Positions 10,009 through 20,211 of a stretch of 64,000 bases of DNA are shown piece after piece. The notes beneath the pieces are model-generated. The model ran no database searches. It was not told the origin of the DNA and saw nothing but the letters and a program-made list of their open reading frames with translations. How positions within the stretch are numbered: position 1 is the stretch's first letter; each line of letters begins with the position of its first letter. A program made the translations under genes and the position numbers. This DNA comes from Rhizobium sp. G21 (lineage in GTDB: Bacteria > Pseudomonadota > Alphaproteobacteria > Rhizobiales > Rhizobiaceae): positions 2,613,501 to 2,677,500 of the forward strand of contig NZ_JACFXW010000001.1 of assembly GCF_014158035.1 (NCBI RefSeq). Reading direction: 5' to 3'.

Positions 10009-11424
10009 ATGGCCCTTCTGCAGGCCCCAGCCAAGGACGTTCCGTCGGGTCGCGTGAGCCAGGTCAAGGCACTCGCGGGCAAGGTTTGGACGCGGCTGCG
10101 CGAGACAGACCCTGAAAGCCGCGCCGGGCGCATGGCGCTGATCGCCTTTCTCATCCGCATCCTCTCGGCCGGCATCGCCTTCGTCTCGCAGATCATTCTC
10201 GCCCGCATCATGGGCGAGCATGAATATGGACTGTTCGTCTTCGTCTGGGTGCTGGTGATCCTGATCGGCAATCTGTCCTGTTTCGGCTTTCATTCGGCGC
10301 AGATCCGCTTCCTGCCTCAATTCGAGGCCGAGCGCGATCACGACCGCGCCCGCGGCCTGACAACCGCCTCCCGCATCTTCGCGCTCGTGTCGTCGAGCCT
10401 GGTGGCGCTGATCGGTTATGTCGTGCTGACGCTGTTTGCCGATCGGCTGGAGCCCTATTACGTCGCGCCGCTCTTCATCGCTCTGTTCATCCTGCCGATG
10501 ATTGCGCTCGGCGACACGATGGAGGGTACGGCGCGCGCCAATTCCTGGGCGGTCGTGGCGCTGAGCCCGACCTATCTCATCCGACCGACGCTCATCCTCG
10601 TCTTCATGCTGCTGGCGGTCTGGGCGGGAGAGCCGCGCACGGCGGAAACGGCGCTGGTCGCCAGTCTCGTGGCCACCTACGCCACCACGATCGGGCAATT
10701 CTTCAACATCAACTGGCGGCTCAATCGCCGCTATGAGCGCGGCGCATCGGTGGTCGAATTCGGCTCTTGGCTGCGGGTGGCGCTGCCGATCTTCTTGATC
10801 GAAGGCTTCAGTTTCCTGCTCACCAATTCAGACACCGTGGTCACGGGGCTATTTCTCGACCCCGCCCAGGTCGGCGTCTACTTCGCGGCGTCGAAGACCA
10901 TCGTTCTCGTGCAGTTCGTGTTCTTTTCGGTGAAAGCGGCGAGCGCGCCCCAGTTTTCCGCCTTGCATGCACGGGGCGCGACGCGCGAACTGGCGGAATT
11001 TGCAGGCCGCACCGTCCGCTGGTCCTTTTGGCCGTCGCTCGCCGTCGGGCTGGGCTTGCTGGCGGCGGGCAAATTTCTGCTGTCGATGTTCGGCTCCGGC
11101 TTCGTCTCAGGCTATGCCGTCATGGTCATCCTGTTCTTCGGCATCATGACGAAGGCGCTGGTCGGCCCGGGCGAAGTGCTCCTTACGATGTCCGGACATC
11201 AGGCATTGTGCGTCAAACTCTATGTCGCGGCGTTGGCCGTCAATATCGGTCTCAACGTCGTGCTTCTGCCGCTGTTCGGCATCGAAGGCGCGGCCTTTGC
11301 CGCAGCGGGCGCCATGGCGGCGGAAGCGCTGCTCCTGCATGTGGCCGTGCGGCGGAAACTCGGAATTACCCTCTTCGCATTTGCCCGGCCGATCGCCGGA
11401 AACAAGACTTTGGGAGAAGCCTGA
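10009..11424 (+). CDS. Polysaccharide/lipid-linked oligosaccharide flippase (MOP superfamily, Wzx-like)
   Basis: This is a 471-residue polytopic inner-membrane protein with about 12-14 hydrophobic segments, expected to flip lipid-linked sugars for exopolysaccharide or LPS. The N-terminal signature LIRILSAGIAFVSQIILARIMGEHEYGLF is typical of the Polysacc_synt family. The start is ATG 10009 (MALLQAP); an in-frame TTG at 10000 is three codons earlier. Two bases separate the stop from the next gene, so the two are probably co-transcribed. No glycosyltransferase genes are nearby, so the sugar pathway must be encoded elsewhere. Confidence 0.88.
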   Translation: MALLQAPAKDVPSGRVSQVKALAGKVWTRLRETDPESRAGRMALIAFLIRILSAGIAFVSQIILARIMGEHEYGLFVFVWVLVILIGNLSCFGFHSAQIRFLPQFEAERDHDRARGLTTASRIFALVSSSLVALIGYVVLTLFADRLEPYYVAPLFIALFILPMIALGDTMEGTARANSWAVVALSPTYLIRPTLILVFMLLAVWAGEPRTAETALVASLVATYATTIGQFFNINWRLNRRYERGASVVEFGSWLRVALPIFLIEGFSFLLTNSDTVVTGLFLDPAQVGVYFAASKTIVLVQFVFFSVKAASAPQFSALHARGATRELAEFAGRTVRWSFWPSLAVGLGLLAAGKFLLSMFGSGFVSGYAVMVILFFGIMTKALVGPGEVLLTMSGHQALCVKLYVAALAVNIGLNVVLLPLFGIEGAAFAAAGAMAAEALLLHVAVRRKLGITLFAFARPIAGNKTLGEA

Positions 11425-11426
11425 CC

Positions 11427-12704
11427 ATGGCTCTGACGCCCGCTCAACAGGATGATGGATTGCAAAATTCGCTGCAGCTCGCCGAGGGACGGCTGGCTGG
11501 CGACCTCGATCGCCCTCAGGCGCTGATCACGCTGGAGACCGGCAAGCCCGGCCGGACGCTATCGATCTATCACACGCAATCGGGCTATGACCTGCAGAAC
11601 GAACTCGACTTCCTCTCCAACCGCGCGCTGGAGCCGAATGTCTTTTTCTCCAGCCGGTTCCTCGCCCCGGCGATGCCGCGTCTCGAAGATCGCGAAGTGC
11701 GTCTCGCGCTGATCCGCGACGACCACGAGGGACGCAGCCGTCTCCGCTATCTCATGCCGTTTTCGATCGAAAAGCCCGGGTTTGCGCTGGGTGCGCCGAT
11801 CTTGCGCGTCTGGGCCAACAATTTCGGCCCGCTCGGCACGCCGCTGGTCGATGCCGAAGGCGCGGCCGAGACGCTCGACCATCTGTTGACGGCGCTCGCC
11901 GAACCCAGGGCGAAGTTGCCGCAGGTGCTGGTGATCCCGGATGTCCGGGTGCGCGGCCCCTTTACCCAGTTGATGAAGGCCATTGCGATGTCGCGCAACC
12001 TGCCGGTCGATGTCGTGGGTCTCAGCGAGCGGCCGATGCTCGAGAGCCTCGAGGATGGCGAAACCTATCTGCGCGCCTCGATCAAGGCGTCGCATCTGCG
12101 CGAAATGCGCCGGCAATGGGGGCTGCTGGAACAGTCGGGCGCTGTCAGCTATGCGGTGGCGCGTCAACCGCGCGACATCCGCTTGCGCATGGAGGAGTTC
12201 CTGCTGCTCGAAGCGTCTGGCTGGAAGGGCCGCAAGCGCACCGCCATGCTGTCGGACCGGTATCGCGCCGCGATGGCGCGTGAGGCGGTCAACAACCTCG
12301 CCGAAGTCGACCAAGCGCGCATCCACACTATCGATCTCGACGGCAAGGCCATCGCCTCGCTGATCGTGCTGATGATGAATGGCGAGGCCTATGCCTGGAA
12401 GACCGCTTTCGACGAGGCCTATGCGCGTTTTTCGCCGGGCAAGCTGCTGATGGCGCAGGTCACCGAATGGCATCTCGACGACGCAAACATCATGCGCACC
12501 GATTCGCTCGCAGCGCCCGATCATCCGATCATGAGCCGCTTCTGGCGGGAGAGGGAGACGATGGGCACGCTGATCGTCGGGCTGACGCCGCATGCCGACC
12601 GCGACGTGCGCCAGGCCGGCTCGCAATTGCATCTCTATCAGAACACCAAGAGCGTGGCGAAGATGATCCGCGAAAAGATTCGCGCCTTTGCCGGCCGCAG
12701 CTGA
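11427..12704 (+). CDS. GNAT/FemAB-like acyltransferase associated with polysaccharide export
   Basis: This 425-residue protein resembles CelD/BcsL-type acetyltransferases (Acetyltransf_6). The C-terminal GNAT-like core includes HTIDLDGKAIASLIVLMMNG, AWKTAFDEAYARFSPGKLLM and FKA-like end WHLDDANIMRTDSLA. The N-terminal 170 residues hold a second degenerate fold (LRVWANNFGPLGTPLVD). The start at 11427 is 2 bases after the flippase stop, which suggests it modifies the same glycan. The stop directly abuts the stop of the convergent tyrosine-pathway dehydrogenase. Substrate unknown. Confidence 0.82.
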   Translation: MALTPAQQDDGLQNSLQLAEGRLAGDLDRPQALITLETGKPGRTLSIYHTQSGYDLQNELDFLSNRALEPNVFFSSRFLAPAMPRLEDREVRLALIRDDHEGRSRLRYLMPFSIEKPGFALGAPILRVWANNFGPLGTPLVDAEGAAETLDHLLTALAEPRAKLPQVLVIPDVRVRGPFTQLMKAIAMSRNLPVDVVGLSERPMLESLEDGETYLRASIKASHLREMRRQWGLLEQSGAVSYAVARQPRDIRLRMEEFLLLEASGWKGRKRTAMLSDRYRAAMAREAVNNLAEVDQARIHTIDLDGKAIASLIVLMMNGEAYAWKTAFDEAYARFSPGKLLMAQVTEWHLDDANIMRTDSLAAPDHPIMSRFWRERETMGTLIVGLTPHADRDVRQAGSQLHLYQNTKSVAKMIREKIRAFAGRS

Positions 12705-13631
12705 TCAGGGCGTCGTCTTGATGTGGCGGCCGAAGTCGGGCGCCGCCGTATCCTGTCCCGCCTCGATGATCGAGCGGCGCACCGCGCGGGTGCGGGTGAA
12801 GAGATCGAACAGCTTGTCGCCTTCGCCCCAGCGGATCGCCCGCTGCAGATAAGCGAGATCCTCTGAAAAACGCGCCAGCATTTCGAGAATCGCGTCCTTG
12901 TTGTGCAGGCAGACATCGCGCCACATGGTGGGATCGGACGAAGCGAGACGGGTGAAATCGCGAAAACCCGAGGCCGAATATTTGATCACTTCGGATTCGG
13001 TGACCGTTTCCAGATCCGCCGCGGTGCCGACGATGTTGTAGGCGATGATATGCGGCAGATGCGACACGATCGCCAGCACCTTGTCGTGATGGACGGGATC
13101 CATCTCCTCGACCTTTGACCCCAGCGTTTCCCAGAAGCGCCGCAGCTGCGCGATCGGCTCGGCTTCGGAGCCTTCCACCGGCGTCAGAATGCACCAGCGG
13201 CCCTCGAAAAGATCGGCGAAGCCGGCGTCCGGGCCGGAATGTTCGGTGCCGGCGATCGGGTGTCCGGGGATGAAATGCACGCCTTCGGGCACATGCGGCA
13301 GCATCTGGCTGATCACCGAAGCCTTGGTCGAGCCGACATCGGTCAGGATCGCGCCCGGTTTCAGAGTCCCGGCGATCTCTTCGGCCACCGCGCCCGAAGC
13401 GCCGACCGGAACCGAGACGATAACGAGATCGGCGTCGCGCACGCAATCACGGGCTATTTCGTAGTAGTGCGTGCCCAGATCGAGCGCCTCGGCGCGCGCC
13501 AGCGTTTGGCTGCTGCGGGAGGAAATCGCCACCTCGCGCGCCAGGCCTTTGAGCTTGACGGCGCGAGCGATGGAGGAGCCGATCAGGCCGATGCCGATCA
13601 GCGCGATCTTGTCGAATTGCATTGTGCTCAT
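12705..13631 (-). CDS. tyrC: Prephenate/arogenate dehydrogenase
   Basis: A 308-residue NAD(P)-dependent dehydrogenase of tyrosine biosynthesis. The Rossmann motif is IALIGIGLIGSSIARAVK at residues 8-25. Substrate-site motifs LTDVGSTKASV, FIPGHPIAGTEHSG and SHLPHIIAYNIVGTA are present, with the catalytic His in GHPIAGTE. No chorismate mutase or ACT domain is fused, as usual for rhizobial enzymes. ATG 13631 is used; ATG 13622 is possible. In related genomes the gene often neighbours hisC and DUF2125; here an RTX gene lies upstream instead. Confidence 0.94.
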   Translation of the reverse strand: MSTMQFDKIALIGIGLIGSSIARAVKLKGLAREVAISSRSSQTLARAEALDLGTHYYEIARDCVRDADLVIVSVPVGASGAVAEEIAGTLKPGAILTDVGSTKASVISQMLPHVPEGVHFIPGHPIAGTEHSGPDAGFADLFEGRWCILTPVEGSEAEPIAQLRRFWETLGSKVEEMDPVHHDKVLAIVSHLPHIIAYNIVGTAADLETVTESEVIKYSASGFRDFTRLASSDPTMWRDVCLHNKDAILEMLARFSEDLAYLQRAIRWGEGDKLFDLFTRTRAVRRSIIEAGQDTAAPDFGRHIKTTP

Positions 13632-13768
13632 GGTCAGAAGACGCGCCCCGAAAGATTTCGCTCACGCCATAGACTGCGCGCCGGCATTTGTCGAGATTGG
13701 GGTTGACGCGCCGATGGCGGCGATCGTCCAAATCCATCCGTCCTCCCATCAAGGAGACAGAATGACGG

Positions 13769-13787
13769 CGACCGGCGGCGCCGGTCG
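13769..13787 (-). terminator. Hairpin downstream of the cadherin/RTX gene
   Basis: CGACCGGC-GGC-GCCGGTCG, a perfect 8-bp stem 16 bases past the stop of the reverse-strand RTX gene. Only a weak T-rich tail follows on that strand. Confidence 0.45.
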
Positions 13788-13802
13788 CGAGAATACGCCT
13801 TG

Positions 13803-16800
13803 TTAGACGATGTCGAAGTCCCGGAATGTCAGGTCCATACCCTTGCCGATCTTGGCGAAGAGAATGGCGTCGAATTTGTCTTTGCTGCCATCGGCGTCGA
13901 AATACAACTCGCCGTTCCGTTCGTTGTAGATGATCCGATCCGACTTATCCTCGGCGTCGCCCGTGTCGTTGGACTCGAAGCCCGCTTTCGCCAGCCCTCC
14001 CAGTTTGCCGATCTTTGCGAACACATCCAGTTCGAGATGAAACTGATCGTCCGCCACGGAAAAATCGCCAATGGTGTCGGCGTTGTTTTTGGCGATTTTG
14101 GTGTCGAAGACGAAGATGTCCTCGCCGAGGCCGCCGGTCAGTTTGTCTTTGCCGAGGCCGCCATTCAGGATGTCGTCTCCACCCTTGGCGGACAGGGTGT
14201 CGTTCTTGCCCTGGCCCGAGAGAACGTCTTCCTCGTTGGTCCCATTTTTGACATCGGCGGCCTTGGTGCCCTGGAATGTGATTCCCTTGACGTTCTGCAC
14301 GCTGATGGCCACGGCCTGATCCGCAACGCCTCCATTGCCGTCGTCGGCGCGGATGATCACGTTGTAGGAATTGTTGTTGCCGACATCGGACGGATCTTCG
14401 AAGTCGGGCGCTTCCTTGAACGCCAGTTGGACCTTGCCTTTGACGGTCTTGATCTCGAACAAATCGGAGTCGGGGCCACCGACGATCGAATACTGAAGAA
14501 TCATCGTCGTCGGGATCGGTCGCCACGATGGTCTTGACGGTGGTCTGGTTTTCCTTGAGCTTGACGAGCGTGTTCATTCCGCCTGAAATTACCGGATCGG
14601 CATTGCCGCCGACCACCGTGACCGTCATCTCCTGGGTGACGCTTTCGCTGCCGTCATAGGCAGACACTCTGAAATGGTACACGCCGTCGCCGTCGGTGTC
14701 CCAAGGCGCGTCGGCTTCCACCGCGGGATCGAGCGTGAGGTAACCATCCCCATCTATCTGGAACGCGAAGAAGTCCTCGAAACTTCCTTCCGACGGATTC
14801 ACCGTCCACGTAATCTGATCGCCGTCTTCGTCGGTCGCTGCAAGCTGGACAATCCGGTCGTCGCCTTCTCTCACCAGAAACTCATTTTCGCTGGTGATGA
14901 CCGGAAGGTCGTTCACGTCGTCGACATTGACGGTGAAGGTCTGATCCAGAGACCGGCCGCCGCCGTCTTCGACGCGAATGGTCACATCCAGGGTCGGGGT
15001 TGTTTCGTGATTGAAACTGCCGCGGGTGTAAAGCCGCATCCCGCCTGACTCTTCCCGGATCTCGAAAAGATCGGCATTGGGGCCGATCAAACTGTAATTC
15101 AGCCCCGCAAACGTGTCGGGGTCTTGCGCAAATATGTAGCCGACTTCAGACCCGGATGGCGCATTTTCCTGGACGTCGTCATTATAGAGGTCGATTATGG
15201 TCGGCGCGGCGTCATCGATGTTGTCCACATAGACCGTAAAGGCCGTATCCACCGTGTGATTGGCGGAATCTGTGGTTCGTATGGTGAGGACGTAACTGGA
15301 AAGCGTTTCATAATCTGGCGACGCGGTCAGTTTGAGCTGGTTGCCGACAAGGCTGAACGGCAGGTCGTCTCCGTCCACGATCTCGAAGGTGAAGGTCTCG
15401 TCCGCATCGGGGTCGTTACCCTCCAGCGTCGCGACCACCGTCCCTGCCGCACTGTTTTCTTCCACTGAAGCGGACGTATCGCCTTTCAGGCCGACGACCG
15501 GCTCATTCACATCGGCGACGTCGATCGTGAAGGTCCTGACAAAACTGGTAAGCGCGCTGTCGGTGACCTTGACCGTGATTTCATAGCTGGACTGCGACTC
15601 GTGGTCAGGGTCGGAATCGTAACTGTTCCAGTACAGCTTGCCGCCTTCGATCCGGAACGTCCCATCGGCATCGTCGACCAACTCGTAGGTGAATGTGTCC
15701 GAGGCATTGTCGTCGATGGCGGCCAGCTCGCCGATGGCGATCGATGGCGCATTGACGACGTTTTCGTCGATCACGTTGTTCGACAGCGAAATATCCGTCG
15801 GCGCATGATTCGGCTCCATGATCTGCACACGAAGCATGCCATTGTCATTGTAGGAGACGGCGAGCTTGCCATGCGCCCCGACCGCCAGGCTCAGATTGCC
15901 GCCAAAGCCTATTGCTGTTTCAGCGCCCACTTCCGCACCGAAATCGTCGAACTGCTGGAGCTGCAGGTTGCCCATATCCGACCAGGCGATTGCGAACCCG
16001 CCCCCGGCGGCAAGCCGACGACGGAGGGTCTGTGCTGACCCAGAGCCTGATTGTCGCCGAGCAGTATGTCGCCTGTTCGCGGAGTCCCATCGGCATTGAA
16101 GACCCTGAAATAGCAATCCGTAAAGGGCACGGCATGATTCGGGTCGTCTTCGTTCGATGTCCAGGCGACGACGAAGCCGCCATCTGCGAGTTCGGCGACC
16201 GACTGCGCGCCTTCCACGAATTGCGCGCGCGCCTCGGTCTGGTTGACATCGAAAGTATGCAGTACATTGCCGGCCGCATCGACGATTGCGCCCTGGACGC
16301 CGTAGCCGGCGCTGTTGTCGCCAGCCGGATCCGCCTCGGTGTCAGTCCATATGACGACCGCGCCGCTGCCCAGAGCGGATACGGATGTGCGCTGGCCGTT
16401 GCTGTTGACGCCGGTGGCGGTGTCGATGGTGATGGGTAGTGCCCCGTTGATCGAAATCTGCACCATGTTGCCGGTCACGTCGGTGCCGTGAATGCCGTCA
16501 CTGCCCATGCTGGCGATGTACTGGCCATTGGCGAGCGTGGCGATGTCGACGGCGAAGGTCGAATAGGTCTTGAACGTCGGCGTCGAATCCGGTGTCAACG
16601 GGTTGACCGGCCCCAGTCCCAGTTCGCTCCCCTGTGCAACCACGGCCCTATAGATCATGCCGGTCAAGATCGAATAGGTATTCGGCACGATCACCGAATA
16701 GCCGCCATCCGCGTTCATGACCACTTCCGTCGCGCCCGGCAGGTTGTTGTAGTCGCCTCCGCGGTAGATCGAGAAGGTGCTGTAATCGGCGCGCGGATCG

Positions 16801-18288
16801 AGATCGACCACCTGCCCTTCGGCATTGATGATCTCCACATGGCTATGGAACGACTGGTTGAACGGAAAGTCCCAGTAGCCGTCGATTCGCGACGTGAAGC
16901 CGATTGCGAAACCTCCATCGCCGAGAGCAGTGATCGAAGTTTCGCCGAGAAATCCTACTCCGGTGATATTGTCGATCGTGGCTCCGTCCTTGACGAAGGA
17001 TGCCGGCTGACTGTGGACGCCGACCTCATAGGCGCCGACGCCCGTGTCGCCCGCGGCGCTGACCTCGACATAATAATCGCCGTCCGTGGTCGCCGTGAAG
17101 ACGAGCCGCGCATCGGAATCGACGCCGCTGTCATCGTCCTGTCCGAGAACGGCGCCGTCGGCGCCGAGCAGCCTGATGTTCGGATCGGACAGTGCCCCGT
17201 CGCCCGACGCCGCTCCCTCGGCGGTGATGACATAGGTTTCCCCGGCCTCGAGTTCGATCTTCACCCAATCCCGATCGCCGGCCGTCTCGAGCTCACCATC
17301 GAGGTTGCCGAAGGGATCGAGCCGTCCCGTCGTTTCGGAATCGGCCGACAGGGTATCGATCTGAGGCTCCGCATCTTCTTCGAAACTGGTCAGGGTATAG
17401 GCCGAAAAACCGCGAAAGCTCGCCATGGCGTTGGCCGCGAAACTCGCGCCATCCGTGCCCACCAGGGTCGAGCCGTCATTGCCGATCAGGCGACCGTTCT
17501 GCAGCGAATATGCCGGCCCGATGATCGAGTTGCCGCCGCCGCTGAAATTGATCAGCGTGCCGCCGTCATTGCCGATCAGGCCGGCGCTGTCGTTGCCGAT
17601 CAGGGAGGCGACGTCGAACTGGTTGAGCGTGCCGCCATCATTGCCGATCAGCGTGCTTCCATCGTTGCCGATGAGGGTTCCACCATCATTGCCGATCAAG
17701 GCGCCGCCGTTGCGGAGTATGAATTCGGGGTCAGGCCGTTGAGGCCGTTGATGAAGCCCGTCCCGCTGTTGGTGATCGGCGCCGGTTGATCGAGACTGGT
17801 CAGCGTCACCGTGGACTGGCCCGTTGCCGGATCATAATTGCCTTCGACGACGACCGCGGAATTTTCAGGCGATCCATAGCTGAATTCGTAGTCGGTCAGA
17901 TTGCCGTCCTGGAAGGACTGGACCTTGTGGACGAGAACCGACACCCCATCCACGACGCCGCGATCCAGGGTTTCGGAAAACACCAGGTCGCCATGCGAAT
18001 ATTCGCTGTTTGGTCCGAACGGCTTGGCGGAACCGGGTTCCGCCTGTGCGAATTTGAGCCAGGTAAAGCTGCCATCGCTGCCGAGGCTTCGGTAGGACTC
18101 CAGGCTGCCGTCGGCATAGAGGGTGAAGGACACCGCGTCGTCGGCAGGGGGATAACTTCCGGCCGGCGCCGCCGAGCCGTCCGGCTTTACATAAACGATC
18201 GTGGTAGGGGTATCCACCCCTGTACTTTCATGACGAGTTCGTTTGAACTGTTCAGATAATAATAGGCAGTGCCCTGCGGAATCGCCAC
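13803..18288 (-). CDS. Giant secreted protein: octapeptide repeats, PPC domain, five cadherin-like domains, RTX tail (four apparent frameshifts)
   Basis: Read through four breaks, this encodes about 1,495 residues. The breaks are at 18217-18220 (C run), 17727-17730 (G run) and about 16016, each repaired by one base, and at about 14500 (+1 or -2). The start is GTG 18288 (MAIPQGTAYYYLN) behind a GGGGGAAAG site. Order: an unassigned N-terminal domain (~1-185); seven LIGNDGGT-like octads (~195-280); a PPC domain (GDRDWVKIELEAGETYVITA, DGDYYVEVSAAGDTG); a ~350-residue region with regular GGF(A/V)(I/V) strands resembling a propeller; five cadherin-like domains (DENVVNAPSIAIGELAAID, VEENSAAGTVVATLEGNDPD and so on); RTX repeats (GGDDILNGGLGKDKLTGG); and an acidic C-terminus ending FRDFDIV. 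No Sec signal is present. The RTX end implies type I secretion, and cadherin domains imply Ca2+-dependent adhesion. No transporter genes are adjacent. Confidence 0.85.
17437..17703 (-). repeat. Tandem LIGNDGGT octapeptide repeats inside the RTX gene
   Basis: Three contiguous 24-base units at 17628-17699 encode L-IGND-GGT/GST, followed by interrupted copies (SLIGNDSA, LIGNDGGTL, RLIGNDGSTL, LVGTDGAS) down to about 17437. Seven copies of (I/V)G(N/T)D can be counted. The identical core CCGATCA on the plus strand makes the segment prone to slippage. The repeat is coding in the giant secreted protein. Confidence 0.85.
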
Positions 18289-18526
18289 GATTTCTTTCCC
18301 CCAAAAGAAGATTTTATTCTTCAGTTCTCTGAATCTTTTGGAGTTATATTGCGATAAGTCGACACGGCGCAATATTCGGTTAATATTATATTCCCGTTGA
18401 TTGACACCAAATGGTTGAAAACTGGCCTTCGCAGAAAAGGCAAATCGCAGCATTCACATTTAGATTCAATTGCTTGCAGTCGCGTGATTTATTGTTTTAT
18501 GTGAACGAAATCGCATAAAAAACGTG

Positions 18527-18548
18527 CAGTCGACTCGATGTTCGACTG
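18527..18548. promoter_or_regulatory. Inverted repeat in the AT-rich region upstream of the RTX gene
   Basis: CAGTCGA (18527-18533) and TCGACTG (18542-18548) form a perfect 7-bp dyad with an 8-base spacer. It sits in the 328-base intergenic stretch 18289-18616, which is clearly AT-richer than its neighbours and otherwise holds no gene I can support. This stretch must contain the RTX promoter. Whether the dyad is an operator or the 3' hairpin of the neighbouring methyltransferase gene is unknown. Confidence 0.3.
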
Positions 18549-18616
18549 TCGAGGCGAGGTAAAATCATGCAATTTTGCTTGCTCTATTCACCGATGCTGT
18601 AGCGTAAGTAGAGACT

Positions 18617-19359
18617 TTAATCCGCTTTACGTGCGGTCGGGATGCCCTGAGGGGCTAAAACCGGCGCGAAAACGCGTCGGGACGCTCGCGCATGCACCGG
18701 CAGGCCCTGATAGAGGCGTTTCTGCGCTTCATACAGGATGACGCCGGAGAAAACGGGCAGGAGACGCCGGCCCAGCGGCTCCAGACCCGACAGGAGTCGG
18801 AGAATCGCCCGACTTCGATAGGGCGGGAAGAAAAGAGCGCCGGCCGATGCGCCCGGGGTGAAATTCGCCTCGCGCAACAGCGTCACAAGTTGCCCGCCCG
18901 AATAGGGTCGGCCAGCTCCGAAAGGCGTATGTTCGAGCCGCGCCCAGACGCCGCGACGATTGGGCGCCACCACCACCAAGCGCCCCCGGGCGCCAGAACC
19001 CGCCAGACTTCTTTCAGCATCTCGCGCGGGTTCTCGGCGAATTCCAGCGAATGCACGAGCAGCACCCGGTCGATCGAGGCGTCCGGCAACGGCAGTTCCT
19101 CGTCGAACACCAAAGCGGTCGCCGATTTGCCGTCCGACGGCCAGTTCACGGCGCCCTGGCCCGCCGGCATGAAGGCGAAGGCGCGTTCGGCGTCTTTCTT
19201 GAAGCGATCCAGATAGGGCGGGGCGTAACCGAGACCGAGCAGGCGTTCGTCCGGCAGCCTTGGCCAGAGCGCCTGGAGGCTCGCGGTGATCGATGCCTCC
19301 GCCAGCCGGCCGAGCGGCGAGTGATAGAATTGCCGGAGATCCACGATGTCGGTGTTCAT
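18617..19359 (-). CDS. Class I SAM-dependent methyltransferase (apparent frameshift)
   Basis: About 247 residues once repaired. The N-terminal frame (MNTDIVDLRQFYHSPLGRLA) carries the SAM-site DERLLGLGYAPPYLDRF and the Methyltransf_11 block LPLPDASIDRVLLVHSLEFAENPREMLKEVWRVLAPGG. The C-terminal frame continues RLVVVAPNRRGVWARLEHTPFG to ARKAD. The join needs one extra G in the run at 18983-18987 (five C on the plus strand should be six). It is divergent from gloB, the usual arrangement in Hyphomicrobiales. Substrate unknown. Confidence 0.9.
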
Positions 19360-19438
19360 GGCGCAAATGTAACGAGGGTGGGTTGGACTTCAAGCCTGGA
19401 TCGCCTAAATCTTGCCCATCGGAATAGAGGAGAGACCC

Positions 19439-20209
19439 ATGGCGACGCTCGAGATCGACCTGTTTACCGCCCGCAGCGACAATTTCGGCGTTTTGCTGCA
19501 TGATCCCGAAACCGGCCGCACGGCGTCGATCGATGCGCCCGAACAAGCCCCGATTCTGGCGGCGCTCGAACGGCGCGGCTGGACGCTGACCGACATATTC
19601 ACCACCCATCATCATCAGGATCACGTCGAGGCCAACATGGCGCTCAAGGACCGGTTCGGTGTGACGATCGTCGGCCCCGGCAGCGAAGCCGATCGGATCC
19701 CCGGCATCGACACGTCGGTCGGCGACGGCGACAGTTTCGATTTCGCCGGCCATCGGGTGGAGGTGATCGAGACGCCGGGCCATACCGCCGGCCATATCTG
19801 CTTCTACCTGCCCGAGGACAAGTTGCTGTTTTCGGCCGATACGCTGTTCGCGCTCGGCTGCGGGCGATTGTTCGAGCGGCCGGCCGAGGTGATGTGGCCG
19901 TCGCTTCTGAAACTGCGGGCGCTGCCCGCCGACACCACCGTCTATTTCGGCCATGAATACACGCTCTCCAATGCGCGCTTCGCCGTGACGATCGATCCGG
20001 ACAATGCGGCGCTGACGGCGCGGGCGCAGGCGATCGAGACGCTGCGCGCCAAGGGCCGGCCGACCGCGCCGACTTTGCTCGCCGACGAAATCGCCACCAA
20101 CCCGTTTCTCCGCGCCGACGATCCGGCCATCCGCGCCCATCTGGGTATGGAGGCGGCGGAAGATTGGCAGGTCTTCGCCGAAATCCGCGCCCGCAAGGAC
20201 CGCTTCTGA
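19439..20209 (+). CDS. gloB: Hydroxyacylglutathione hydrolase (glyoxalase II)
   Basis: GloB hydrolyses S-lactoylglutathione to lactate and glutathione in methylglyoxal detoxification. It has 256 residues. The metallo-beta-lactamase metal motif [10 protein letters not shown] is at about residues 55-64, followed by [13 protein letters not shown] and a [13 protein letters not shown] segment with the bridging Asp. The glutathione-binding C-terminal helices include [13 protein letters not shown] and the [12 protein letters not shown] signature. The start at 19439 follows AGAGGAGAG; an in-frame ATG at 19412 is less likely. Confidence 0.96.
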   Translation: MATLEIDLFTARSDNFGVLLHDPETGRTASIDAPEQAPILAALERRGWTLTDIFTTHHHQDHVEANMALKDRFGVTIVGPGSEADRIPGIDTSVGDGDSFDFAGHRVEVIETPGHTAGHICFYLPEDKLLFSADTLFALGCGRLFERPAEVMWPSLLKLRALPADTTVYFGHEYTLSNARFAVTIDPDNAALTARAQAIETLRAKGRPTAPTLLADEIATNPFLRADDPAIRAHLGMEAAEDWQVFAEIRARKDRF

Positions 20210-20211
20210 CC

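Noticed and set aside
17437-17703. CRISPR-like array of short repeats
   Set aside because: The repeats are in frame, 24 bases apart with no spacers, and encode LIGNDGGT within a secreted protein.
18289-18453. N-terminal extension of the first RTX protein from an ATG at 18453
   Set aside because: The added 55 residues come from AT-rich DNA with no domain character; the GTG at 18288 has a purine-rich site just upstream and begins the recognisable protein.
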